Below are positions 56,891 to 64,000 of a DNA stretch of 64,000 bases, one piece after another (the first letter of the stretch is position 1; every line of letters starts with the position of its first letter). The stretch lies in contig NC_015391.1 in assembly GCF_000195575.1 (NCBI RefSeq), positions 2,282,363-2,346,362 of the forward strand, in the 5' to 3' direction. The DNA comes from Carnobacterium sp. 17-4 (GTDB lineage: Bacteria > Bacillota > Bacilli > Lactobacillales > Carnobacteriaceae). The notes beneath the pieces were generated by a model, which was given only the letters and a program-made list of their open reading frames with translations, was not told the origin of the DNA and did not search any database. Position numbers and translations under genes: made by a program.

Positions 56891-56937
56891 TATTAATATT
56901 ATTGTCAAAGCTTAAACCACACTCCTTTTAAAAGTAT

Positions 56938-56984
56938 AAAAAACAGATAGGTGCGCAATTGTTTGCAGCACCTTATCTGTTTTT
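56938..56984. terminator. Bidirectional terminator
   Basis: AAAACAGATAGGTGC pairs with GCACCTTATCTGTTTT (one bulge) with T/A flanks, between convergent genes. Confidence 0.8.
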
Positions 56985-57013
56985 CACTTTATATTTATCA
57001 AAATTATCTACTC

Positions 57014-57424
57014 TTAATCAACCTGTGGTGGTGCATCTTCGCGCGAAATATGAATTGTTCCTTCTTTGTGTTCTGGTGTAGAGTATAATGTATAAAATTT
57101 TAAGGGTTTGCCACCTGTATTGATGATGTTGTGCCACATATTTTCAGGCACCATTACAGCATCATTCTTGGTAATGGCTCTTTCAAAGTTTAAATTATCT
57201 TTGGTTTCACCAATTTTACATACGCCCTGACCTTCTACAATACGTATGAACTGATCAATGCCTTCATGAACTTCTAATCCTGCTTCCTCATTTTCCTTAA
57301 TGGACATCACCGTCAGTTGTAGATTTTCACCTGTCCAAATCGTGGTACGGAAATTATTATTTTGGATAGTTGCCTCTTCAATGTCAAACATATAAGGCTT
57401 TTTGCCATGATCTCTAAATTCCAT
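57014..57424 (-). CDS. Cupin-domain protein
   Basis: Single cupin of 136 residues: motif 1 GLEVHEGIDQFIRIVEGQG and motif 2 PENMWHNIINTGGKPLKFY, with metal ligands His/Glu/His mostly present. GGAGTGGATT precedes the ATG. A cre-like sequence (minus strand TTGGAAACGCTACAA, 57490-57504) lies upstream. Small cupins of this kind have no fixed function. Confidence 0.85.
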   Translation of the reverse strand: MEFRDHGKKPYMFDIEEATIQNNNFRTTIWTGENLQLTVMSIKENEEAGLEVHEGIDQFIRIVEGQGVCKIGETKDNLNFERAITKNDAVMVPENMWHNIINTGGKPLKFYTLYSTPEHKEGTIHISREDAPPQVD

Positions 57425-57775
57425 TGCTAATCCACTCCTTTTAATCTAGTTACTAGTAATTATCTACTTATTTTACACAGGATTTCATATTTATTGTAGC
57501 GTTTCCAAATTAAAAAGTCATCTTTAAACTCTTAAAACTAATCTGTCAACACATCTTTCATTTTATCAACTAACAAACGAGCAATATTGCCATTCTTCAT
57601 TGGCAACATTGCTCGTTTAACTTTTACTTTTTATGTATTCTAAATGATTAAACCTTATTTTTTAGTTTTAAAAACCGCAATAAGAGATGAAACTAAGTCG
57701 GTATATACCTTACATAACTATTCTTATAAATTAATAAAGCAATTTTCTTTATGAAAAAGAAGTTTTTTTTTACAC
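57425..57775. other. Intergenic region with a long hairpin
   Basis: Holds the cre-like site near 57490 and a hairpin pairing AAACGAGCAATATTGCCA with TGGCAACATTGCTCGTTT (57575-57618, one mismatch), probably a terminator for the lipoprotein gene on the minus strand or a relic. No gene recognised. Confidence 0.55.
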
Positions 57776-58033
57776 TTACTCAATTTCCGCTTCTATCATT
57801 GTTATTTCTCCATCTGCTGAAACCTTACTTGTACCTCTATATTTATCATTCTTATTTTCCCATTCAATTAGGTACTCGTTATCTATTTCTACTGTCGAAA
57901 TAATCGTAGCCTCACCTAACTGATTGCTGTACTCTTCTATAACTAGTTGTTCGGCCTTATCTTTGGACATCGCTGAACAACCGATTACTACAAAAATAAG
58001 TGAGGCATAAATGAGCAATGCTATTTTCCTCAT
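57776..58033 (-). CDS. Small lipoprotein
   Basis: Eighty-five residues; signal IALLIYASLIFVVIGCSAMS with lipobox VIGC (Cys19), then a short domain EYSNQLGEATIISTVEIDNE and GTSKVSADGEITMIEAEI resembling a PepSY-like fold. AGGAG precedes the ATG. Function unknown. Confidence 0.75.
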   Translation of the reverse strand: MRKIALLIYASLIFVVIGCSAMSKDKAEQLVIEEYSNQLGEATIISTVEIDNEYLIEWENKNDKYRGTSKVSADGEITMIEAEIE

Positions 58034-58086
58034 AAAGTAATCTCCTATTCAGTTTATTGTTTTTTTCCAAAGAGCCCTATTACTAA

Positions 58087-58461
58087 CTAACCTTTTATTT
58101 TTTTAAGAGCTGCTCCTGAGATAATAAAACCAATCAAAAGAGAACCCGCAATCAGCAAAAATGATGGTAACGATTGGTTTAATCCTTCACCATAAAAATA
58201 ATTTTGAAATAACTTGAAAATACCAAATCCAATGATAGCAGACGTTAATAGCCCAATAACGTAAAATAATAAAGTATGAGTAAATGTACTATTATCGCTT
58301 ACTCTTTCATCATCATTGTTCATACTTCCACCTGTGTGTACAGGCTCAGCACTATCTAGTGAGTTTTTATCGGCATCTTGACCGACATTTACTCTAGCAT
58401 ATAAAGAATTTGAAATATTACTCTGTTGATTATACTTATTTTGCTTATCACGATCGCTCAT
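58087..58461 (-). CDS. Small membrane protein with charged N-terminus
   Basis: Protein of 124 residues: polar N-terminal half (SDRDKQNKYNQQSNISNSLY) and two hydrophobic segments (TLLFYVIGLLTSAIIGFGIF, FLLIAGSLLIGFIISGAAL). AAAGGAGG precedes the ATG. It lies 53 bp before the lipoprotein gene on the same strand. No family recognised. Confidence 0.7.
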   Translation of the reverse strand: MSDRDKQNKYNQQSNISNSLYARVNVGQDADKNSLDSAEPVHTGGSMNNDDERVSDNSTFTHTLLFYVIGLLTSAIIGFGIFKLFQNYFYGEGLNQSLPSFLLIAGSLLIGFIISGAALKKIKG

Positions 58462-58586
58462 TTTTAAATCCTCCTTTTATTCTCTACATCAAGTTGTTAA
58501 ATGATTTGTTTAGTTATGAAGCAATTATAACGTTATTACGTCTATTTCGAAAGCGCTATTTTTCCCCAGTCAAGTTATTTGTTCTT

Positions 58587-59336
58587 TTAGGATACGCTTA
58601 ATAAGAGCATTATTCCTAAAAAAATAATGAAAAAGAATAAGAGAGTTTCAAATCGATGAACCGGAAGTCGTTGTCGAATTCCCTTGCCAATTTTGTGGGC
58701 TAGATAAATTGCTGGAATCGAAGCAATATAAAAGATAAATAACTCTTTTGACCACAATCCCCCTAACGCTTGTCCAGTAACTATTAAAAGACTTGAAATA
58801 ATAAAATGACTTTGTAGAGTACTTTGAAAAGTCTTCATTTCCCAATCTCGAAAGGTTCCATAAATTACAATAGGAATTCCGTTCATGTTATAGGCACTTC
58901 CAAGAACACCTGAAAGAAGGCCAAAAGGCAATGGCAAAAAATTGCTTTCTTTCCAATTCTTAGGTAACTCCAGTTGGAATCGTTGTTTTATCAGTGAATA
59001 AACACCGTAGAAAAGAAGAAAAACTCCTAGAATTAGTGTTACTCTTTCTTGAGGCATATTTTTGACTAGATAAAGCCCAATAGGAATTCCGATAAAAGTG
59101 CTAATTGAAAGAAGAATAAGAATACGGCGATCAATATACTTCCATGCAGAAAATATGGCCATGAGCCCCACAGACAAACCCGTTAAACCAATAAGAGAAA
59201 CACTTGTATGAATAGGAAGTGGAAGTAACGCTAATAAAGGCATAGAAATAACTGAATCTCCGAACCCAAAAGTAGAACGGGTCAATGAACCTAAAAAAAC
59301 GATTAAAATAACTAAAATAATGACAGAAACAGACAT
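58587..59336 (-). CDS. TauE/SafE (DUF81) membrane exporter
   Basis: Protein of 249 residues with about eight hydrophobic segments and the TauE motif GSLTRSTFGFGDSVISMPLLALL near the N-terminus and GLLSGVLGSAYNMNGIPIVIYG in the middle repeat. The family exports sulfur-containing or organic anions. AAAAGGAG precedes the ATG. Substrate unknown. Confidence 0.85.
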   Translation of the reverse strand: MSVSVIILVILIVFLGSLTRSTFGFGDSVISMPLLALLPLPIHTSVSLIGLTGLSVGLMAIFSAWKYIDRRILILLSISTFIGIPIGLYLVKNMPQERVTLILGVFLLFYGVYSLIKQRFQLELPKNWKESNFLPLPFGLLSGVLGSAYNMNGIPIVIYGTFRDWEMKTFQSTLQSHFIISSLLIVTGQALGGLWSKELFIFYIASIPAIYLAHKIGKGIRQRLPVHRFETLLFFFIIFLGIMLLLSVS

Positions 59337-59411
59337 TAAAAAAACTCCTTTTACAATTAAATAGTTAATCTTTATTGTATCATAATTAAATTTTGACCCT
59401 TTATATTAAGC

Positions 59412-59449
59412 AAAAAAGCCATTAACTATTTAGAGTTAATGACTTTTTA
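59412..59449. terminator. Terminator of the dNK-nupC operon
   Basis: AAAAAGTCATTAACT pairs with AGTTAATGGCTTTTT (one wobble) on the minus strand, followed by T; T-run also on the plus strand. Confidence 0.82.
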
Positions 59450-59476
59450 GTTCAATATAAAAAGTATACTGAGTTC

Positions 59477-60655
59477 TTATAAAAATAATCCAACAAACAT
59501 AGCAGATAGGATAGGAACAATAAATCCGCCTAGCATTCCTCGTAGAGCAAGTTTAGATAGATCATTTTTTCTAGTTGGTGCAAATACTGATAATCCTGTT
59601 ACACAAATCGCGATACTAGCAAATGCTCCAAAACTACCTACAGCAATGGATAACATAGCTACTGCTCTGTCAGATAATTCAGCCATCATAGGCGCTAAAT
59701 CGGCATAAGCGACAAATTCATTAATAGACATTTTTGTACCTAAAATTTGCCCGGCGATCATTGCTTCAGAACCATTTAGCCCCATCAACCAACCAATCGG
59801 CAGAAAGACATAACCTAAAGCCTCTGTAAAACTCGTTCCTACTAGACCTAAAATACTATTTAATAAGGCTACAATTGAGATCACAGCAATCAAACTAGCA
59901 CCGATACCTAGAACCATTTGTAAACCATTATTGATTCCTTCAGCCATCGCAGAAAAAATTGACGTATTAGATCCTTTACGGTCTAAGGTTACGTCTGATA
60001 CTTGGCTGACTTCTGTTTCAGGTGTCAAAATTTTAGCAACCAGCATTGACCCAAATGGCACCAAGGCAGTTGTGATCAGTAACCATTTCATAGGAATACC
60101 TAGCAAATTATACCCTACTAAAATAGAAGCTGACATTGAGCCCATTCCTGAAACCAAAACCGTCATCAGCTCTGATTTCGTCATATTTGGCAGGTATTTG
60201 GCTACTAAGAAAGGAGATTCTGTTTGGCCTAGGAACATATTTGCCACCGCTACAAACGACTCTGCTTTCTCTGTACCTAGCAGTTTACCTACAGCACCTC
60301 CAATGATTTTCACTACCCAACCAACTACACCTAAGTAACCTAGGATACCTGTTAAGCCCGATAAGAAAATAATGACTCCCAGTACATCAATAAAGAAATA
60401 CCCTTGTCCAAATAAATCTCCAAACACAAAAGTTAGTCCTTCATTAGCAAAACTAAACAGCTTTGTCACACCACTTGCTAATTGTTCAATGATCCAACTA
60501 CCAATAGGAACTTTAATTAAGAATAAGGACAAAACAATTTGCGCTCCTAAAGCAGTAAAGACTGTTCTTTTATTAATAGCTTTTTTATTATCAGATAAGA
60601 GATAAACAATCCCCAACATAACGATAATTCCTAAAATCGTGATTACTTTATTCAT
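59477..60655 (-). CDS. nupC: Nucleoside:cation symporter (NupC/CNT family)
   Basis: Concentrative nucleoside transporter of 392 residues with IGGAVGKLLGTEKAESFVAV then ANMFLGQTESPF and LNGSEAMIAGQILGTKMSINEF-type motifs, all CNT hallmarks. Start overlaps the stop of the deoxynucleoside kinase gene (ATGA), so import and first phosphorylation are coupled. Pyrimidine or purine preference is not decided. Confidence 0.92.
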   Translation of the reverse strand: MNKVITILGIIVMLGIVYLLSDNKKAINKRTVFTALGAQIVLSLFLIKVPIGSWIIEQLASGVTKLFSFANEGLTFVFGDLFGQGYFFIDVLGVIIFLSGLTGILGYLGVVGWVVKIIGGAVGKLLGTEKAESFVAVANMFLGQTESPFLVAKYLPNMTKSELMTVLVSGMGSMSASILVGYNLLGIPMKWLLITTALVPFGSMLVAKILTPETEVSQVSDVTLDRKGSNTSIFSAMAEGINNGLQMVLGIGASLIAVISIVALLNSILGLVGTSFTEALGYVFLPIGWLMGLNGSEAMIAGQILGTKMSINEFVAYADLAPMMAELSDRAVAMLSIAVGSFGAFASIAICVTGLSVFAPTRKNDLSKLALRGMLGGFIVPILSAMFVGLFL

Positions 60656-61314
60656 TTATTACCTATCTCCATCTCTGCTAATTTATCTTTAACCATTGTT
60701 ACAACCGTATAAGCATCTGCCGGGTTATTGACTACATCAATCTTATCTATGTTGATAATCAACACCTCAGAGGCGTCATAATGTTTGGCAACCCAATTGT
60801 CATAACCTTCCCACAGGGCTCTATAATAGTCTAACAACCCCTGATCTTGTTCAAAGTCTCTGCCGCGCAAACCAATACGGTAAAGAATCGTTTCAAAAGA
60901 CCCTTGCAAATAGATCATTAAATCAGGTGATTTTTTTGGCAATTCTTGTAATTCTTCCATCATATTATTAAGCAACTTTTCATATATACTAAATTCCGTT
61001 TCAGAAATACGCCCTAGTTTAGTATTTACTTTCGCAAAATACCAGTCCTCATAGATTGATCGATCTAAAACATTGTTTTGGTTATGTAGCGCCTCTTTAA
61101 TGCTTTTAAACCGACTATTTAAAAACTCCAATTGCAGTAAGAATGGGTACCTTTTTACTCTTTGTTCCTCTTCGCTTGCCGTATAAAACAAAGGTAAGAT
61201 TTCGTTGTCCTCTACATTTTCATAAAAGACCTCAGTACCCAAAGAACCTCCTAAAAGTTCAGCCACACTTGTTTTCCCTGCTCCGATCATTCCACCAATT
61301 ACTAAAATCGCCAT
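60652..61314 (-). CDS. Deoxynucleoside kinase
   Basis: P-loop GGMIGAGKTSVAELLGG, the DRS motif in NVLDRSIYEDWYFAK, and LIYLQGSFETILYRIGLRGRDFEQ (lid arginines). Bacterial dNKs of this class (Dck/Dgk) act on deoxyadenosine, deoxycytidine or deoxyguanosine. Length 220. GGAGAGG precedes the ATG. A terminator-like hairpin lies 23 bp upstream and two NrdR-like boxes precede its promoter, consistent with dNTP-pool control. Operon with nupC. Confidence 0.88.
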   Translation of the reverse strand: MAILVIGGMIGAGKTSVAELLGGSLGTEVFYENVEDNEILPLFYTASEEEQRVKRYPFLLQLEFLNSRFKSIKEALHNQNNVLDRSIYEDWYFAKVNTKLGRISETEFSIYEKLLNNMMEELQELPKKSPDLMIYLQGSFETILYRIGLRGRDFEQDQGLLDYYRALWEGYDNWVAKHYDASEVLIINIDKIDVVNNPADAYTVVTMVKDKLAEMEIGNK

Positions 61315-61336
61315 CTACCCCTCTCCTTATTTCAAG

Positions 61337-61369
61337 GAAAAAGAGTAGCCCATTGAGCTACCCTTTTTC
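61337..61369 (-). promoter_or_regulatory. Terminator-like hairpin in the dNK leader (possible attenuator)
   Basis: On the minus strand AAAAAGGGTAGC pairs with GCTACTCTTTTT, with a T-run in the descending arm, ending only 23 bp before the dNK start and after its promoter. No gene lies upstream on this strand that it could end. Confidence 0.5.
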
Positions 61370-61513
61370 TATTTAGTTAAACATTGTTATCTTGATTATC
61401 TTTGTTGCTTTAGTTTTTATTGGTTTGCTAAACGAATATTAAGCTAATTTTCAATTCATTTAAAATTACCTATTCTATAAATAGTCACCAACTCATACAG
61501 CAGCACCTTAGTT

Positions 61514-61542
61514 ATAATACTACTATTTCCCAAATTTATCAA
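61514..61542 (-). promoter_or_regulatory. Probable dNK-nupC promoter
   Basis: Minus strand TTGATA (61537-61542), 17 bp, TATTAT (61514-61519). The transcript leader would be about 190 nt and contain the hairpin at 61337-61369. Confidence 0.55.
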
Positions 61543-61550
61543 TACAAAAC

Positions 61551-61595
61551 ACACTATATGCTATTTTATCAAAAAACAAACACAACATGTTGTGT
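61551..61595. promoter_or_regulatory. Candidate NrdR box pair upstream of dNK
   Basis: ACACAACATGTTGTGT (61580-61595, core of an 18-bp perfect palindrome) and ACACTATATGCTATTT (61551-61566) resemble the NrdR consensus ACACWATATATWGTGT; start-to-start distance is 29 bp, near the three-turn spacing of NrdR box pairs. The second box matches only in its left half. Confidence 0.45.
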
Positions 61596-61719
61596 TATAA
61601 ATAAAATTATGTTTTTCATTTAACTACTATACCTTAAGTCTAGAAAGACATCCTATTGTATCATATTTATCTCTGAATATTAGAAAGTCTAATTGATTTT
61701 TCACTTAGTTTTTCAATAA

Positions 61720-61765
61720 AAAGTAGACAAGTCACAGGATTTCCTCACCTGGCTTGTCTATTTTT
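61720..61765. terminator. Orphan bidirectional hairpin in the 640-bp gap
   Basis: TAGACAAGTC pairs with GGCTTGTCTA (one wobble), flanked by A and T runs on both sides. Neighbouring genes both start away from it, so it ends no recognised gene. Sequence between 61600 and 61900 is otherwise AT-rich without recognised features. Confidence 0.65.
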
Positions 61766-61957
61766 ATTATTTAATTTAGCTGTGGCATACTACATCGCTT
61801 AACAATCGCTGACTGTACGGATTAAAATCCATACTCCACTTATATTCCTAGTTTTTTGACTGTTCTTGTGAAATATTAAAAGATACTATACTATTAATGT
61901 ATACGATATGCTCTGTTTTTGGAAAGAAAGATAATTGAACGAAAAGGAGGTTTTTTT

Positions 61958-62560
61958 TTGAACACTACTAATATCGACAAACAAAACAGCCATCTTGATT
62001 TGAGTGATCCAGAGGTTAAAGCTATTTTTGAACTTTATCAAGATTATGCTGAAGTTCCTTATATTTCACCTGAACGTGATTTAGAGGGATGGTTAACTGC
62101 AGCATCTATTGGCTCTGAAAAGCTTGTGCCAAAAAGAAATATGATTCGTTATGAAGAAGACTTATTGCCTGGTCATTTGATTTTATTGTGGCGTATAAAT
62201 TTTGGAACATTCACAAATACGAGCGGATATCCAAAATATTTTGAATACGATTATGGCATCAATGGTGCTCAAGCCTTAGATGAAATTCAAGAAAAGGGGT
62301 ACGCAAACGAACTTTCCGCATCTGATTCGTTACCGTATCTAAATGCTGCACAACTAAAAGCCATTTTAAAACAATTTGAACTAACCGGTTATTCTAAACT
62401 AAAAAAGCCGGAATTAATGAAACTCGCTACAGAACACTTAACAGATGAGCAACTTGCTCCCCATTTTAAAATTAGAGGATATAAAATCACTCCAGCGGGA
62501 GAAGAGCTACTACTGAAATATCCTGAACCAGTGGATCGCCATCCTAAAAAGAAATACTAA
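61958..62560 (+). CDS. SAP-like domain protein of unknown function, TTG start
   Basis: About 200 residues. N-terminal part PEVKAIFELYQDYAEVPYIS and LPGHLILLWRINFGTFTNTS; C-terminal LKAILKQFELTGYSKLKKPE resembles a SAP-type helix-extended-helix DNA-binding motif. Perfect AAGGAGG (61944-61950) at spacing 7 marks TTG 61958 as the start. No catalytic motif seen. Function unknown. Confidence 0.72.
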   Translation: MNTTNIDKQNSHLDLSDPEVKAIFELYQDYAEVPYISPERDLEGWLTAASIGSEKLVPKRNMIRYEEDLLPGHLILLWRINFGTFTNTSGYPKYFEYDYGINGAQALDEIQEKGYANELSASDSLPYLNAAQLKAILKQFELTGYSKLKKPELMKLATEHLTDEQLAPHFKIRGYKITPAGEELLLKYPEPVDRHPKKKY

Positions 62561-62592
62561 TTTAGCTAAGCAAAAAAAGAGAGTTGAGACTT

Positions 62593-63735
62593 TTATCTCA
62601 ACTCTCTTTTTTTGTCTATCCATACTTCTTTTTCTTTCTTTGCCAATTGTTTTGGCGTTACCCCATAAACAGTTTTGAAATTTCGGATAAAGACAGTAGA
62701 GTCTGCAAATCCTACCAATAAAGCCACCTCTTGAACAGTCATTTCAAGGGAAACTAAAAAAGTCTTTCCGATTTGAACACGAAAATGATTAAGTAATCCT
62801 TTAAATGTCACATCAAACGTTGTAGAGAGTAAATGGTTGATCTTTTTCTTAGACAAATTCATTGCTAAGGCTACTTCTTCAATCGAAAGTTCTTTGCGGC
62901 AATGTTCAAGAATGTAAATAGCTGTTTCCCATGCATCATAGGACTTTCCTGAATAGGGTCTATCCATCAATTTCTCACGGTAATCCAAGGGTGTGGAGCC
63001 CATAATTTCTTTGAACATTTTATAAAAATATGCTTCAGTTTGGTAACCACAGATTTTCCCGATTTGATTAATGGATAAATCATCAAATTGAAACAAAGCT
63101 ACAGCGTTCCGAATGCGTACTTGATTTAATAACTGATAAAAAGTTCTACCTGTAAGTTCTCTCAGTTGACTATTTAAGAACTCTTCTTTTATTTTCAATT
63201 CCTTGCTGACCATTTGAAGTGTCAGTTTTTCTTGATGGTGAATTTGGATGTATTCTAAGATTTTCCAAGTCAAATTTCGTTGAAATCCCGCTTCTTTTGA
63301 TGGCAATTGTTGGGTTTTATGCGAAAAATAAGATAAATAGGCTACCAACGAAATATGTAACGCTTCCATATTTCCATTTGTTGTCTGCTTTTCAGTATAA
63401 ACTGACTCACATAAAAATTCGATTTGCTTTCTAGCCTCTTCATCTAGCGAAATAATGGGAAGAGATCTGTCTAAATTTTTGATTGCATTTAAATACCTTG
63501 TTTTATCTGTGCTAATCAATAGTAACAATCCTATAGAAAAACGAATACGGAAAAGTTGGATAGGCTGTTTTTTATCAATGAGCAGCCTGTTCACGTGATA
63601 AGGCATAAGCTGGATGAAATCTCCTTGCCTTATAGGGAAAGAGGTATGATTAATTTCAATCACTGCAGCACCGGAAAGGATAATGAGAAATTCAATTTCA
63701 TCTCGATAATGTTTTGTTTCAGACTTACCAATCAT
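62593..63735 (-). CDS. AraC-family regulator with two tandem DNA-binding domains; start uncertain
   Basis: N-terminal cupin-like sensing domain (1-115), a first AraC domain (about 155-258: YIQIHHQEKLTLQMVSKELK, INQIGKICGYQTEAYFYKMF, GSTPLDYREK) and a second (about 270-372: LSIEEVALAMNLSKKKINHL, VQEVALLVGFADSTVFIRNF, GVTPKQLAKK). AraC proteins normally have one such domain. The first ATG (63735) has only a weak ribosome site; a strong AAGGAGAGG (63823-63831) lies 9 bp before an in-frame ATA (63814-63816), with open frame between, so translation may start there or be impaired. It diverges from an epimerase/SDR gene, its likely target. Confidence 0.8.
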   Translation of the reverse strand: MIGKSETKHYRDEIEFLIILSGAAVIEINHTSFPIRQGDFIQLMPYHVNRLLIDKKQPIQLFRIRFSIGLLLLISTDKTRYLNAIKNLDRSLPIISLDEEARKQIEFLCESVYTEKQTTNGNMEALHISLVAYLSYFSHKTQQLPSKEAGFQRNLTWKILEYIQIHHQEKLTLQMVSKELKIKEEFLNSQLRELTGRTFYQLLNQVRIRNAVALFQFDDLSINQIGKICGYQTEAYFYKMFKEIMGSTPLDYREKLMDRPYSGKSYDAWETAIYILEHCRKELSIEEVALAMNLSKKKINHLLSTTFDVTFKGLLNHFRVQIGKTFLVSLEMTVQEVALLVGFADSTVFIRNFKTVYGVTPKQLAKKEKEVWIDKKRELR

Positions 63736-63939
63736 TTCTTTTTGGATACTAAGATCAGTCGGTTTAAACTTTTGCGAAAAATAATCGACACTTGTATAAG
63801 GAAAATTAGTTGGTATTGTAATCCTCTCCTTCCTTAACTATTTTACTATAAAGTTAGTGATTAGTCTTTTTTTAATGATTATTTTATAAGATAATATTTT
63901 ATACTGTATGTGAATTAAAAAACAAAAGGAGTGATTCAA

Positions 63940-64000
63940 ATGTCAAAAGTATTTGTATTAGGTGGAACAGGATTTTTAGGTTATTACACAGTAAAAGAAT
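63940..64000 (+). CDS. NAD(P)-binding epimerase/SDR (partial, N-terminus only)
   Basis: The first 20 codons are visible: SKVFVLGGTGFLGYYTVKE, an extended-SDR nucleotide-binding start (GGTGFLG). AGGAG at spacing 8 supports ATG 63940. It reads away from the AraC regulator gene. Substrate cannot be judged from this fragment. Confidence 0.8.
   Translation, partial: MSKVFVLGGTGFLGYYTVKE

Noticed and set aside
57575-57618. Hairpin as an insertion-sequence end
   Set aside because: No transposase remnant or target duplication nearby; a terminator or plain inverted repeat is simpler.
59931-60338. Plus-strand ORF of 135 codons inside nupC
   Set aside because: Antisense shadow of a conserved transporter gene without start signals.
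61370-61510. Purine or other known riboswitch in the dNK leader
   Set aside because: I looked for conserved core motifs of purine riboswitches and T-boxes on the minus strand and did not see them; only the terminator-like hairpin is supported.

Overview
This window looks like chromosomal DNA of a low-GC Gram-positive lactic acid bacterium, most likely Carnobacterium or another Carnobacteriaceae (inferred from gene content, not from a marker gene). The DNA is AT-rich and has strong AGGAGG-type ribosome sites, frequent TTG/GTG starts, lipobox proteins, mannose-type PTS components, a Leloir gal operon, a GntR-LacI hybrid regulator with AraR-type operators, and cre-like sites. No rRNA, tRNA, CRISPR, insertion sequence or prophage gene was seen.

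1-8.6 kb: a minus-strand operon (GH35 beta-galactosidase, mannose-family PTS IIB-IIC-IID-IIA, AgaS, NagA-type deacetylase, LacD cut by the left edge) with a divergent GntR/HutC regulator. The layout matches the galacto-N-biose/GalNAc (gnb/aga) type: import and phosphorylation, galactosidase cleavage, deacetylation, deamination/isomerisation, and aldol cleavage of tagatose-1,6-bisphosphate. 8.7-15.2 kb: a 5'-nucleotidase gene, then galK-galE-galT-galM-galR, a complete Leloir operon without its own permease.

15.2-26.5 kb (all minus): a five-gene CoA operon (thiolase, acyl-CoA dehydrogenase, 3-hydroxybutyryl-CoA dehydrogenase, crotonase, CoA-transferase), a LysR regulator, a glutaryl-CoA-dehydrogenase-like gene, a YtnP-like lactonase, a ketopantoate-reductase-family gene and a PF13303-type EIIC-like membrane protein. 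On paper the first five genes make a butyrate/short beta-oxidation cycle, but no ETF genes are present and the operon dehydrogenase has Gly where most family members have the catalytic Glu. 27-35.4 kb: a DUF975 protein; CstA-type transporter with LytS/LytT (a probable pyruvate-sensing and uptake module); an XRE/DUF2975 pair with candidate operators; a DUF1801 protein, another XRE regulator, a secreted protein, a small membrane protein and a truncated acetyltransferase.

35.4-44.2 kb: an AraR-like regulator, an orphan PTS EIIB, and a ChvE/GguAB-like sugar ABC transporter, tied together by TACGTA-centred operators; then an AraC regulator and a GPH-family sugar transporter. 44.2-52.6 kb is a patchwork of a nucleobase-permease remnant, a coiled-coil protein, a Ser-rich lipoprotein, an SDR, HAD, GNAT, NUDIX, histidine phosphatase, DUF2785, small membrane proteins and a 51-bp tandem repeat with internal dyads. 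52.6-56.3 kb is a quinone/electrophile detoxification locus (FMN reductase diverging from two MhqO-like dioxygenases and an MhqD-like esterase) with a consensus promoter overlapped by palindromes. 56.6-64 kb holds small membrane/lipoproteins, a cupin, a TauE-like exporter, a deoxynucleoside kinase-NupC salvage operon with NrdR-like boxes and a terminator-like leader hairpin, a SAP-like protein, an unusual AraC regulator with two DNA-binding domains and no canonical start under its strong Shine-Dalgarno, and the start of an epimerase/SDR gene cut by the right edge.
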